NCBI RefSeq assembly: GCF_051020975.1
Contig: NW_027478166.1
Coordinates: forward strand, 5,457,501-5,521,500
DNA from: Osmia lignaria lignaria
Lineage: Eukaryota; Arthropoda; Insecta; Hymenoptera; Megachilidae
Reading direction: 5' to 3'
DNA length: 64,000 nucleotides
Each line of letters starts with the position of its first letter. Positions within the stretch are counted from its first letter, which is position 1. The notes beneath the pieces are model-generated. The model was not told the DNA's origin. It saw nothing but the letters and a program-made list of their open reading frames with translations, and did no database searches. This document shows, piece by piece, positions 23,945 through 36,701 of the stretch. The position numbers and the translations under genes were made by a program.

Positions 23945-26199
23945 GATCAGATGCGTAGTTCTCGAGATATATCAAGATATTTAAAAGTTCCGAAGCCGCA
24001 CCAACATAATAGGGATACAGAAACACCGTGGCCCCTTTCTTTGAGATAACTCTGCACTATTGCGACCTGCAAATGCCACTTCCAGCTCAGCTGTGCAGAA
24101 GAAGAACAACAAGAAGAAGAAATATCTCGAAATATGTCCGTCAGGCCCCTTCCCTTGAGATAAATCTGCAAATATCTCGGAAACGAAGCGAGCTATGGCA
24201 AAGTGTTAAGAGACCTTTTTTGTAGAGAATTAAGTTTCCTACTTTTTATGTTCTATGATATTTTTTGATCAGATGCGTAGTTCTCGAGATATATCAAGAT
24301 ATTTAAAAGTTCCGAAGCCGCACCAACATAATAGGGATACAGAAACACCGTGGCCCCTTTCTTTGAGATAACTCTGCACTATTGCGAGCTGGAAATGCCA
24401 CTTCCAGTTTTGCTGTGCAGAAGAAGAACAACAAGAAGAAGAAATATCTCGAAATATGTCTGTCAGGCCCCTTCCCTTGAGATAAATCTGCAAATATCTC
24501 GGAAACGAAGCGAGCTATGGCAAAGTGTTAAGAGACCTTTTTTGTAGAGAATTAAGTTTCCTACTTTTTATGTTCTATGATATTTTTTGATCAGATGCGT
24601 AGTTCTCGAGATATATCAAGATATTTAAAAGTTCCGAAGCCGCACCAACATAATAGGGATACAGAAACACCGTGGCCCCTTTCTTTGAGATAACTCTGCA
24701 CTATTGCGACCTGCAAATGCCACTTCCAGCTCAGCTGTGCAGAAGAAGAACAACAAGAAGAAGAAATATCTCGAAATATGTCCGTCAGGCCCCTTCCCTT
24801 GAGATAAATCTGCAAATATCTCGGAAACGAAGCGAGCTATGGCAAAGTGTTAAGAGACCTTTTTTGTAGAGAATTAAGTTTCCTACTTTTTATGTTCTAT
24901 GATATTTTTTGATCAGATGCGTAGTTCTCGAGATATATCAAGATATTTAAAAGTTCCGAAGCCGCACCAACATAATAGGGATACAGAAACACCGTGGTCC
25001 CTTTCTTTGAGATAACTCTGCACTAGTGCGAGCCGCAAATGCCACTTCCAGCTTAGCTGTGCAGAAGAAGAACAACAAGAAGAAGAAATATCTCGAAATA
25101 TGTCCGTCAGGCCACTTCCCTTGAGATAAATCTGCAAATATCTCGGAAACGAAGCGAGCTATGGCAAAATGTTAAGAGACGTTTTTTGTAGAGAATTATA
25201 TTTCCTACAATTTATGTTCTATGATATTTTTTGATCAGAAGCGTAGTTCTCGAGATAGATCAAGATACTTAAAAGTTCCGAAGCCGCACCAAACATAATA
25301 GAGATACAGAAACACCGTGGCCCCTCTCTTTGAGATAACTCTGCACTATTGCGAGCTGCAAATGCCACTTCCAGCTTAGCTGTGCAGAAGAAGAACAACA
25401 AGAAGAAGAAATATCTCGAAATATGTCCGTCAGGCCCCTTCCCTTGAGATAAATCTGCAAATATCTCGGAAACGAAGCGAGCTATGGCAAAATGTTAAGA
25501 GACCTTTTTTGTAGAGAATTAAGTTTCCTACTTTTTATGTTCTATGATATTTTTTGATCAGAAGCGTAGTTTTCGAGATATATCGAGATATTTAAAAGTT
25601 CCGAAGCCGCACCAACATAATAAAGATACAGAAACACCGTGGCCCCTTTCTTTGAGATAACTCTGCACTAGTGCGAGCCGCAAATGCCACTTCCAGCTTA
25701 GCTGTGCAGAAGAAGAACAACAAGAAGAAGAAATATCTCGAAATATGTCCGTCAGGCCCCTTCCCTTGAGATAAATCTGCAAATATCTCGGAAACGAAGC
25801 GAGCTATGGCAAAATGTTAAGAGACCTTTTTTGTAGATAATTAAGTTTCCTACTTTTTATGTTCTATGATATTTTTCGATCAGAGGCGTAGGTCTCGAGA
25901 TATATCAAGATATTTAAAAGTTGCGAAGCCGCACCAACATAATAGAGATACAGAAACACCGTGGCCCCTTTCTTTGAGATAACTCTGCACGATTGCGAGC
26001 TGGAAATGCCACTTCCAGTTTAGCTGTGCAGAAGAAGAACAACAAGAAGAAGAAATATCTCGAAATATGTCCATCAGGACCCTTCCCTTGAGATAAATCT
26101 GCAAATATCTCGGAAACGAAGCGAGCTATGGCAAAATGTTAAGAGACCTTTTTTGTAGAGAATAATATTTCCTACAATTTACGTTCTATGATATTTTTT
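23945..26199. repeat. Mosaic satellite segment (7 monomers) with a dimer duplication
   Basis: Monomers start at 23945, 24267, 24589, 24911, 25233, 25556 and 25878. Monomers 23945 and 24589 appear the same (ATAGGGAT, GCGACCTGC, GCTCAGCTG, CAAAGTGTT), giving a 644-bp dimer step around 24267. Monomer 24911 is an A-type front with a type g tail (GGCCACTT, GACGTTTTTTG). Monomer 25233 is type e. Monomer 25878 mixes type f (TTTCGATCAGAGG) and type h (GCACGATTG, CCATCAGGAC) marks. Confidence 0.8.
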
Positions 26200-29100
26200 G
26201 ATCAGAGGTGTAGTTTTCGAGATATATCGAGATATTTAAAAGTTCCGAAGCCGCACCAACATAATAGAGATACAGAACCACCGTGGCCCCTTTCTTTGAG
26301 ATAACTCTGCACTATTGCGACCTGCAAATGCCACTTCCAGCTCAGCTGTGCAGAAGAAGAACAACAAGAAGAAGAAATATCTCGAAATATGTCCGTCAGG
26401 CCCCTTCCCTTGAGATAAATCTGCAAATATCTCGGAAACGAAGCGAGCTATGGCAAAGTGTTAAGAGACCCTTTTTGTAGAGAATTAAGTTTCCTACTTT
26501 TTATGTTCTATGATATTTTTTGATCAGATGCGTAGTTCTCGAGATATATCAAGATATTTAAAAGTTCCGAAGCCGCACCAACATAATAGAGATACAGAAA
26601 CACCGTGGCCCCTCTCTTTGAGATAACTCTGCACTATTGCGAGCTGCAAATGCCACTTCCAGCTTAGCTGTGCAGAAGAAGAACAACAAGAAGAAGAAAT
26701 ATCTCGAAATATGTCCGTCAGGCCCCTTCCCTTGAGATAAATCTAAAAATATCTCGGAAACGAAGCGAGCTATGGCAAAATGTTAAGAGACCTTTTTTGT
26801 AGAGAATAATATTTCCTACAATTTACGTTCTATGATATTTTTTGATCAGAGGTGTAGTTTTCGAGATATATCGAGATATTTAAAAGTTCCGAAGCCGCAC
26901 CAACATAATAGAGATACAGAACCACCGTGGCCCCTTTCTTTGAGATAACTCTGCACTATTGCGACCTGCAAATGCCACTTCCAGCTCAGCTGTGCAGAAG
27001 AAGAACAACAAGAAGAAGAAATATCTCGAAATATGTCCGTCAGGCCCCTTCCCTTGAGATAAATCTGCAAATATCTCGGAAACGAAGCGAGCTATGGCAA
27101 AGTGTTAAGAGACCTTTTTTGTAGAGAATTAAGTTTCCTACTTTCTATGTTCTATGATATTTTTTGATCAGATGCGTAGTTCTCGAGATATATCAAGATA
27201 TTTAAAAGTTCCGAAGCCGCACCAACATAATAGGGATACAGAAACACCGTGGCCCCTTTCTTTGAGATAACTCTGCACTATTGCGACCTGCAAATGCCAC
27301 TTCCATCTCAGCTGTGCAGAAGAAGAACAACAAGAAGAAGAAATATCTCGAAATATGTCCGTCAGGCCCCTTCCCTTGAGATACATCTGCAAATACCTCG
27401 GAAACGAAGCGAGCTATGGCAAAGTGTTAAGAGACCTTTTTTGTAGAGAATTAAGTTTCCTACTTTTTATGTTCTATGATATTTTTTGATCAGATGCGTA
27501 GTTCTCGAGATATATCAAGATATTTAAAAGTTCCGAAGCCGCACCAACATAATAGAGATACAGAAACACCGTGGCCCCTTTCTTTGAGATAACTCTGCAC
27601 TATTGCGACCTGCAAATGCCACTTCCAGCTCAGCTGTGCAGAAGAAGAACAACAAGAAGAAGAAATATCTCGAAATATGTCCGTCAGGCCCCTACCCTTG
27701 AGATAAATCTGCAAATATCTCGGAAACGAAGCGAGCTATGGCAAAGTGTTAAGAGACCTTTTTTGTAGAGAATTAAGTTTCCTACTTTTTATGTTCTATG
27801 ATATTTTTTGATCAGATGCGTAGTTCTCGAGATATATCAAGATACTTAAAAGTTCCGAAGCCGCACCAAACATAATAGAGATACAGAAACACCGTGGCCC
27901 CTCTCTTTGAGATAACTCTGCACTATTGCGAGCTGCAAATGCCACTTCCAGCTTAGCTGTGCAGAAGAAGAACAACAAGAAGAAGAAATATCTCGAAATA
28001 TGTCCGTCAGGCCCCTTCCCTTGAGATAAATCTAAAAATATCTCGGAAACGAAGCGAGCTATGGCAAAATGTTAAGAGACCTTTTTTGTAGAGAATAATA
28101 TTTCCTACAATTTACGTTCTATGATATTTTTTGATCAGAGGTGTAGTTTTCGAGATATATCGAGATATTTAAAAGTTCCGAAGCCGCACCAACATAATAG
28201 AGATACAGAACCACCGTGGCCCCTTTCTTTGAGATAACTCTGCACTATTGCGAGCTGGAAATGCCACTTCCAGCTCAGCTGTGCAGAAGAAGAACAACAA
28301 GAAGAAGAAATATCTCGAAATATGTCCGTTAGGCCCCTTCCCTTGAGATAAATCTGCAAATATCTCGGAAACGAAGCGAGCTATGGCAAAGTGTTAAGAG
28401 ACCTTTTTTGTAGAGAATTAAGTTTCCTACTTTTTATGTTCTACGATATTTTTTGATCAGATGCGTAGTTCTCGAGATATATCAAGATATTTAAAAGTTC
28501 CGAAGCCGCACCAACATAATAGAGATACAGAAACACCGTGGCCCCTTTCTTTGAGATAACTCTGCACTATTGCGAGCTGGAAATGCCACTTCCAGTTTAG
28601 CTGTGCAGAAGAAGAACAACAAGAAGAAGAAATATCTCGAAATATGTCCGTTAGGCCCCTTCCCTTGAGATAAATCTGCAAATATCTCGGAAACGAAGCG
28701 AGCTATGGCAAAATGTTAAGAGACCTTTTTTGTAGAGAATTAAGTTTCCTACTTTTTATGTTCTATGATATTTTTTGATCAGAAGCGTAGTTTTCGAGAT
28801 ATATCGAGATATTTAAAAGTTCCGAAGCCGCACCAACATAATAGGGATACAGAAACACCGTGGCCCCTTTCTTTGAGATAACTCTGCACTAGTGCGAGCC
28901 GCAAATGCCACTTCCAGCTTAGCTGTGCAGAAGAAGAACAACAAGAAGAAGAAATATCTCGAAATATGTCCGTCAGGCCACTTCCCTTGAGATAAATCTG
29001 CAAATATCTCGGAAACGAAGCGAGCTATGGCAAAATGTTAAGAGACGTTTTTTGTAGAGAATTATATTTCCTACAATTTATGTTCTATGATATTTTTTGA

Positions 29101-29742
29101 TCAGAAGCGTAGTTTTCGAGATATATCGAGATATTTAAAAGTTCCGAAGCCGCACCAACATAATAGAGATACAGAACCACCGTGGCCCCTTTCTTTGAGA
29201 TAACTCTGCACTATTGCGACCTGCAAATGCCACTTCCAGCTCAGCTGTGCAGAAGAAGAACAACAAGAAGAAGAAATATCTCGAAATATGTCCGTCAGGC
29301 CCCTTCCCTTGAGATAAATCTGCAAATATCTCGGAAACGAAGCGAGCTATGGCAAAGTGTTAAGAGACCTTTTTTGTAGAGAATTAAGTTTCCTACTTTT
29401 TATGTTCTATGATATTTTTTGATCAGATGCGTAGTTCTCGAGATATATCAAGATATTTAAAAGTTCCGAAGCCGCACCAACATAATAGGGATACAGAAAC
29501 ACCGTGGCCCCTTTCTTTGAGATAACTCTGCACTATTGCGACCTGCAAATGCCACTTCCATCTCAGCTGTGCAGAAGAAGAACAACAAGAAGAAGAAATA
29601 TCTCGAAATATGTCCGTCAGGCCCCTTCCCTTGAGATACATCTGCAAATATCTCGGAAACGAAGCGAGCTATGGCAAAGTGTTAAGAGACCTTTTTTGTA
29701 GAGAATTAAGTTTCCTACTTTTTATGTTCTATGATATTTTTT
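26200..29742. repeat. Mosaic satellite segment (11 monomers) with 644-, 1,289- and 2,255-bp internal duplications
   Basis: Monomers start at 26200, 26522, 26844, 27166, 27488, 27810, 28133, 28455, 28777, 29099 and 29421. Monomers 26200 and 26844 share GAGGTGTAG and GAACCACCG (644 bp apart). Monomers 26522 and 27810 share the rare AATCTAAAAATATC, with the GAGGTGTAG monomer following each time. Monomers 27166 and 27488 recur at 29421 and 29743 (2,255 bp, seven monomers plus one base), marked by CTTCCATCTCAGC, AGATACATCTGC and CCCCTACCC. Confidence 0.8.
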
Positions 29743-32319
29743 GATCAGATGCGTAGTTCTCGAGATATATCAAGATATTTAAAAGTTCCGAAGCCGCACC
29801 AACATAATAGAGATACAGAAACACCGTGGCCCCTTTCTTTGAGATAACTCTGCACTATTGCGACCTGCAAATGCCACTTCCAGCTCAGCTGTGCAGAAGA
29901 AGAACAACAAGAAGAAGAAATATCTCGAAATATGTCCGTCAGGCCCCTACCCTTGAGATAAATCTGCAAATATCTCGGAAACGAAGCGAGCTATGGCAAA
30001 GTATTAAGAGACCTTTTTTGTAGAGAATTAAGTTTCCTACTTTTTATGTTCTATGATATTTTTTGATCAGATGCGTAGTTTTCGAGATATATCGAGATAT
30101 TTAAAAGTTCCGAAGCCGCACCAACATAATAAAGATACAGAAACACCGTGGCCCCTTTCTTTGAGATAACTCTGCACTAGTGCGAGCCGCAAATGCCACT
30201 TCCAGCTTAGCTGTGCAGAAGAAGAACAACAAGAAGAAGAAATATCTCGAAATATGTCCGTCAGGCCCCTTCCCTTGAGATAAATATGCAAATATCTCGG
30301 AAACGAAGCGAGGTATGGCAAAATGTTAAGAGACCTTTTTTGTAGAGAATTAAGTTTCCTACTTTTTATGTTCTATGATATTTTTTGATCAGATGCGTAG
30401 TTCTCGAGATATATCAAGATATTTAAAAGTTCCGAAGCCGCACCAACATAATAGGGATACAGAAACACCGTGGCCCCTTTCTTTGAGATAACTCTGCACT
30501 AGTGCGAGCCGCAAATGCCACTTCCAGCTTAGCTGTGCAGAAGAAGAACAACAAGAAGTAGAAATATCTCGAAATATGTCCGTCAGGCCACTTCCCTTGA
30601 GATAAATCTGCAAATATCTCGGAAACGAAGCGAGCTATGGCAAAATGTTAAGAGACGTTTTTTGTAGAGAATTATATTTCCTACAATTTATGTTCTATGA
30701 TATTTTTTGATCAGAAGCGTAGTTCTCGAGATAGATCAAGATACTTAAAAGTTCCGAAGCCGCACCAAACATAATAGAGATACAGAAACACCGTGGCCCC
30801 TCTCTTTGAGATAACTCTGCACTATTGCGAGCTGCAAATGCCGCTTCCAGCTCAGCTGTGCAGAAGAAGAACAACAAGAAGAAGAAATATCTCGAAATAT
30901 GTCCGTCAGACCCCTTCCCTTGAGATGAATCTGCAAATATCTCGGAAACGAAGCGAGCTATGGCAAAATGTTGAGAGACCTTTTTTGTAGAGAATAATAT
31001 TTCCTACAATTTACGTTCTATGATATTTTTTGATCAGATGCGTAGTTCTCGAGATATATCAAGATATTTAAAAGTTCCGAAGCCGCACCAACATAATAGA
31101 GATACAGAAACACCGTGGCCCCTTTCTTTGAGATAACTCTGCACTGTTGCGAGCTGCAAATGCCACTTCCAGCTTAGCTGTGCAGAGGAAGAACAACAAG
31201 AAGAAGAAATATCTCGAAATATGTCCGTCAGGCCAGTTCCTTTGAGCTGAATCTGCAAATATCTCGGAAACGAAGCGAGCTATGGCAAAATGTTAAGAGA
31301 CGTTTTTTGTAGAGAATTATGTTTCCTACAATTTATGTTCTATGATATTTTTTGATCAGAAGCGTAGTTTTCGAGATATATCGAGATATTTAAAAGTTCC
31401 GAAGACGCACCAACATAATAGAGATACAGAAACACCGTGGCCCCTTTCTTTGAGATAACTGTGCACCAGTGCGAGCCGCAAATGCCACTTCCAGCTTAGC
31501 TGTGCAGAAGAAGAACAACAAGAAGAAGAAATATCTCGAAATATGTCCGTCAGGCCAGTTCCTTTGAGCTGAATCTGCAAATATCTCGGAAACGAAGCGA
31601 GCTATGGCAAAATGTTAAGAGACCTTTTTTGTAGAGAATTAAGTTTCCTACTTTTTACGTTCTATGATATGTTTTGATCAGAAGCGTAGTTTTCGAGATA
31701 TATCGAGATATTTAAAAGTTCCGAAGCCGCACCAACATAATAGAGATACAGAAACAACGTGGCCCCTTTCTTTGAGATAACTCTGCACTAGTGCGAGCCG
31801 CAAATGCCACTTCCAGCTTAGCTGTACAGAAGAAGAACAACAAGAAGAAGAAATATCTCGAAATATGTCCGTCAGGCCCCTTCCCTTGAAATAAATATGC
31901 AAATATCTCGGAAACGAAGCGAGCTATGGCAAAATGTTAAGAGACCTTTTTTGTAGAGAATTAAGTTTCCTACTTTTTATGTTCTATGATATTTTTTGAT
32001 CAGATGCGTAGTTCTCGAGATATATCAAGATATTTAAAAGTTCCGAAGCCGCACCAACATAATAGAGATACAGAAACACCGTGGCCCCTTTCTTTGAGAT
32101 AACTCTGCACTATTGCGAGCTGCAAATGCCACTTCCAGCTTAGCTGTGCAGAGGAAGAACAACAAGAAGAAGATATATCGCGAAATATGTCCGTCAGGCC
32201 AGTTCCTTTGAGCTGAATCTGCAAATATCTCGGAAACGAAGCGAGCTATGGCAAAATGTTAAGAGACGTTTTTTGTAGAGAATTATGTTTCCTACAATTT
32301 ATGTTCTATGATATTTTTT
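29743..32319. repeat. 8-monomer HOR unit, copy 1 (2,577 bp)
   Basis: Monomers start at 29743, 30065, 30387, 30709, 31032, 31354, 31676 and 31998. Marks that recur 2,577 bp later include CCCCTACCC and CAAAGTATT (slot 1), ATAAAGATAC and CGAGGTATGG (slot 2), GAAGTAGAAA (slot 3), ATGCCGCTTCC and GTCAGACCCC (slot 4, with the CCAAACATA insertion giving the extra base), GCACTGTTGCG (slot 5), GAAGACGCACC with GTGCACCAGTG (slot 6), GATATGTTTTGATC and TTGAAATAAAT (slot 7) and AGATATATCGCG (slot 8). Confidence 0.9.
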
Positions 32320-34896
32320 GATCAGATGCGTAGTTCTCGAGATATATCAAGATATTTAAAAGTTCCGAAGCCGCACCAACATAATAGAGATACAGAAACA
32401 CCGTGGCCCCTTTCTTTGAGATAACTCTGCACTATTGCGACCTGCAAATGCCACTTCCAGCTCAGCTGTGCAGAAGAAGAACAACAAGAAGAAGAAATAT
32501 CTCGAAATATGTCCGTCAGGCCCCTACCCTTGAGATAAATCTGCAAATATCTCGGAAACGAAGCGAGCTATGGCAAAGTATTAAGAGACCTTTTTTGTAG
32601 AGAATTAAGTTTCCTACTTTTTATGTTCTATGATATTTTTTGATCAGATGCGTAGTTTTCGAGATATATCGAGATATTTAAAAGTTCCGAAGCCGCACCA
32701 ACATAATAAAGATACAGAAACACCGTGGCCCCTTTCTTTGAGATAACTCTGCACTAGTGCGAGCCGCAAATGCCACTTCCAGCTTAGCTGTGCAGAAGAA
32801 GAACAACAAGAAGAAGAAATATCTCGAAATATGTCCGTCAGGCCCCTTCCCTTGAGATAAATATGCAAATATCTCGGAAACGAAGCGAGGTATGGCAAAA
32901 TGTTAAGAGACCTTTTTTGTAGAGAATTAAGTTTCCTACTTTTTATGTTCTATGATATTTTTTGATCAGATGCGTAGTTCTCGAGATATATCAAGATATT
33001 TAAAAGTTCCGAAGCCGCACCAACATAATAGGGATACAGAAACACCGTGGCCCCTTTCTTTGAGATAACTCTGCACTAGTGCGAGCCGCAAATGCCACTT
33101 CCAGCTTAGCTGTGCAGAAGAAGAACAACAAGAAGTAGAAATATCTCGAAATATGTCCGTCAGGCCACTTCCCTTGAGATAAATCTGCAAATATCTCGGA
33201 AACGAAGCGAGCTATGGCAAAATGTTAAGAGACGTTTTTTGTAGAGAATTATATTTCCTACAATTTATGTTCTATGATATTTTTTGATCAGAAGCGTAGT
33301 TCTCGAGATAGATCAAGATACTTAAAAGTTCCGAAGCCGCACCAAACATAATAGAGATACAGAAACACCGTGGCCCCTCTCTTTGAGATAACTCTGCACT
33401 ATTGCGAGCTGCAAATGCCGCTTCCAGCTCAGCTGTGCAGAAGAAGAACAACAAGAAGAAGAAATATCTCGAAATATGTCCGTCAGACCCCTTCCCTTGA
33501 GATGAATCTGCAAATATCTCGGAAACGAAGCGAGCTATGGCAAAATGTTGAGAGACCTTTTTTGTAGAGAATAATATTTCCTACAATTTACGTTCTATGA
33601 TATTTTTTGATCAGATGCGTAGTTCTCGAGATATATCAAGATATTTAAAAGTTCCGAAGCCGCACCAACATAATAGAGATACAGAAACACCGTGGCCCCT
33701 TTCTTTGAGATAACTCTGCACTGTTGCGAGCTGCAAATGCCACTTCCAGCTTAGCTGTGCAGAGGAAGAACAACAAGAAGAAGAAATATCTCGAAATATG
33801 TCCGTCAGGCCAGTTCCTTTGAGCTGAATCTGCAAATATCTCGGAAACGAAGCGAGCTATGGCAAAATGTTAAGAGACGTTTTTTGTAGAGAATTATGTT
33901 TCCTACAATTTATGTTCTATGATATTTTTTGATCAGAAGCGTAGTTTTCGAGATATATCGAGATATTTAAAAGTTCCGAAGACGCACCAACATAATAGAG
34001 ATACAGAAACACCGTGGCCCCTTTCTTTGAGATAACTGTGCACCAGTGCGAGCCGCAAATGCCACTTCCAGCTTAGCTGTGCAGAAGAAGAACAACAAGA
34101 AGAAGAAATATCTCGAAATATGTCCGTCAGGCCAGTTCCTTTGAGCTGAATCTGCAAATATCTCGGAAACGAAGCGAGCTATGGCAAAATGTTAAGAGAC
34201 CTTTTTTGTAGAGAATTAAGTTTCCTACTTTTTACGTTCTATGATATGTTTTGATCAGAAGCGTAGTTTTCGAGATATATCGAGATATTTAAAAGTTCCG
34301 AAGCCGCACCAACATAATAGAGATACAGAAACACCGTGGCCCCTTTCTTTGAGATAACTCTGCACTATTGCGAGCTGCAAATGCCACTTCCAGCTTAGCT
34401 GTACAGAAGAAGAACAACAAGAAGAAGAAATATCTCGAAATATGTCCGTCAGGCCCCTTCCCTTGAAATAAATATGCAAATATCTCGGAAACGAAGCGAG
34501 CTATGGCAAAATGTTAAGAGACCTTTTTTGTAGAGAATTAAGTTTCCTACTTTTTATGTTCTATGATATTTTTTGATCAGATGCGTAGTTCTCGAGATAT
34601 ATCAAGATATTTAAAAGTTCCGAAGCCGCACCAACATAATAGAGATACAGAAACACCGTGGCCCCTTTCTTTGAGATAACTCTGCACTATTGCGAGCTGC
34701 AAATGCCACTTCCAGCTTAGCTGTGCAGAGGAAGAACAACAAGAAGAAGATATATCGCGAAATATGTCCGTCAGGCCAGTTCCTTTGAGCTGAATCTGCA
34801 AATATCTCGGAAACGAAGCGAGCTATGGCAAAATGTTAAGAGACGTTTTTTGTAGAGAATTATGTTTCCTACAATTTATGTTCTATGAGATTTTTT
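32320..34896. repeat. 8-monomer HOR unit, copy 2 (2,577 bp)
   Basis: Monomers start at 32320, 32642, 32964, 33286, 33609, 33931, 34253 and 34575. Every rare mark listed for copy 1 is present in the same slot. The exception I noticed is slot 7, where three substitutions cluster in 34334-34376 (CACCG for CAACG, CTATTG for CTAGTG, AGCTG for AGCCG). The tract matches other monomers of the array and looks like a short conversion patch. Confidence 0.9.
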
Positions 34897-36184
34897 GATC
34901 AGAAGCGTAGTTTTCGAGATATATCGAGATATTTAAAAGTTCCGAAGACGCACCAACATAATAGAGATACAGAAACACCGTGGCCCCTTTCTTTGAGATA
35001 ACTGTGCACTAGTGCGAGCCGCAAATGCCACTTCCAGCTTAGCTGTGCAGAAGAAGAACAACAAGAAGAAGAAATATCTCGAAATATGTCCGTCAGGCCC
35101 CTTCCCTTGAGATATATCTGCAAATATCTCGGAAACGAAGCGAGCTATGGCAAAATGTTAAGCGACCGTTTTTGTAGAGAATTATGTTTCCTACTTTTTA
35201 TGTTCTATGATATTTTTTGATCAGACGCGTAGTTCTCGAGATATATCAAGATATTTAAAAGTTCCGAAGCCGCACCAACATAATAGAGATACAGAAACAC
35301 CGTGGCCTCTTTCTTTGAGATAACTCTGCACTATTGCGAGCTGCAAATGCCACTTCCAGCTTAGCTGTGCAGAAGAAGAACAACAAGAAGAAGAAATATC
35401 TCGAAATATGTCCGTCAGGCCCCTGCCCTTGAGATATATCTGCAAATATCTCGGAAACGAAGCGAGCTATGGCAAAATGTTAAGAGACCTTTTTTGTAGA
35501 GAATTATGTTTCCTACAATTTATGTTCTATGATATTTTTTGATCAGAAGCGTAGTTTTCGAGATATATCGAGATATTTAAAAGTTACGAAGCCGCACCAA
35601 CATAATAGAGATACAGAAACACCGTGGCCCCTTTCTTTGAGATAACTCTGCAACAGTGCGAGCCGCAAATGCCACTTCCAGCTTAGCTGTGCAGAAGAAG
35701 AACAACAAGAAGAAGAAATATCTCGAAATATGTCCGTCAGGCCCCTTCCCTTGAGATAAATCTGCAAATATCTCGGAAACGAAGCGAGCTATGGCAAAAT
35801 GTTAAGAGACCTTTTTTGTAGAGAATTAAGTTTCCTACTTTTTATATTCTATGATATTTTTTGATCAGATGCGTAGTTCTCGAGATATATCAAGATATTT
35901 AAAAGTTCCGAAGCCGCACCAACATAATAGAGATACAGAAACACCGTGGCCCCTTTCTTTGAGATAACTCTGCACTATTGCGAGCTGTAAATGCCACTTC
36001 CAGCTTAGCTGTGCAGAAGAAGAACAACAAGAAGAAGAAATATCTCGAAATATGTCCGTCAGGCCCCTTCCCTTGAGATAAATCTGCAAATATCTCGGAA
36101 ACGAAGCGAGCTATGGCAAAATGTTAAGAGACCTTTTTTGTAGAGAATTAAGTTTCCTACTTTTTATCTTGTATGATATTTTTT
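34897..36184. repeat. Four satellite monomers linking two HOR zones
   Basis: Monomers start at 34897, 35219, 35541 and 35863. Monomer 34897 repeats slot 6 marks of the preceding HOR (GAAGACGCACC, ACTGTGCAC) and is preceded by TATGAGATTTT. Monomer 35219 has GATCAGACGCG and CCCCTGCCC. Monomer 35541 has GTTACGAAG and TGCAACAGTG. Monomer 35863 is preceded by TTTATATTC. A and B front types alternate here. Confidence 0.8.
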
Positions 36185-36612
36185 GATCAGATGCGTAGTT
36201 CTCGAGATATATCAAGATATTTAAAAGTTCCGAAGCCGCACCAACATAATAGAGATACAGAAACACCGTGGCCCCTTTCTTTGAGATAACTCTGCACTAT
36301 TGCGAGCTGCAAATGCCACTTCCAGCTTAGCTGTGCAGAAGAAGAACAACAAGAAGAAGAAATATCTCGAAATATGTCCGTTAGGCCCCTTCCCTTGAGA
36401 TAAATGTGCAAATATCTCGGAAACGAAGCGAGCTATGGCAAAATGTTAAGAGACCTTTTTTGTAGAGAATTAAGTTTCCTACTTTTTATGCTCTATGATA
36501 TTTTTTGATCAGATGCGTAGTTCTCGAGATATATCAAGATATTTAAAAGTTCCGAAGCCGCACCAACATAATAGAGATACAGAAACACCGTGGCCCCTTT
36601 CTTTGAGATAAC

Positions 36613-36661
36613 TCTGCACTATTGCGAGCTGCAAATGCCACTTCCAGCTTAGCTGTGCAGA
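36613..36661. other. Hairpin-capable dyad in the monomer (representative copy)
   Basis: TCTGCAC at 36613-36619 is the exact reverse complement of GTGCAGA at 36655-36661. Inside, AGCTG (36627-36631) pairs with CAGCT (36645-36649), leaving a 13-base loop. The dyad sits at consensus 107-155. In monomers with CTGGAA instead of CTGCAA the inner arm becomes CTGGAA/TTCCAG. In monomers with GAGCCGC the inner stem loses a pair. Whether it folds as RNA or extruded DNA is unknown. Confidence 0.6.
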
Positions 36662-36684
36662 AGAAGAACAACAAGAAGAAGAAA
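36660..36684. repeat. Conserved GAA-rich purine tract (representative)
   Basis: A 25-base run of GAA and CAA triplets (consensus 154-178) joins the hairpin to the AAATATCTCG pair. It varies by single substitutions only (for example AAGAGGAA, AAGGAG, CATGAAG, GAAGCAG, GAAGTAG). I noticed no change in triplet number in any of the 198 monomers, although such tracts usually slip. Read on the minus strand it gives the Ser/Cys-rich stretch of the spurious open frame. Confidence 0.8.
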
Positions 36685-36701
36685 TATCTCGAAATATGTC
36701 C
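36682..36701. repeat. AAATATCTCG decamer with an adjacent degenerate copy (representative)
   Basis: AAATATCTCG at 36682-36691 is followed directly by AAATATGTCC at 36692-36701, matching 8 of 10 bases, so the pair repeats at one helical turn. Another AAATATCTCG lies at 36732-36741 (consensus 226-235). The inverted form is at consensus 29-38. Conserved across nearly all monomers. Confidence 0.75.

Noticed and set aside
26522..26843. Monomers without the 74-codon frame (for example 26522, 38117, 42625, 46167, 47778) as possible unique sequence
   Set aside because: They align along their full length with the consensus. The frame is missing only because of small changes such as AATCTAAAAATATC, CAGCGTAGC, TCTGGAAATATC or other single substitutions.
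11138..33567. 65-codon plus-strand open frames in a subset of monomers
   Set aside because: They begin at GTG and exist only where substitutions such as CTCAGCTG or CTTTGTTG remove a TAG present in most monomers. They overlap the minus-strand frame and show no conservation beyond that of the repeat.
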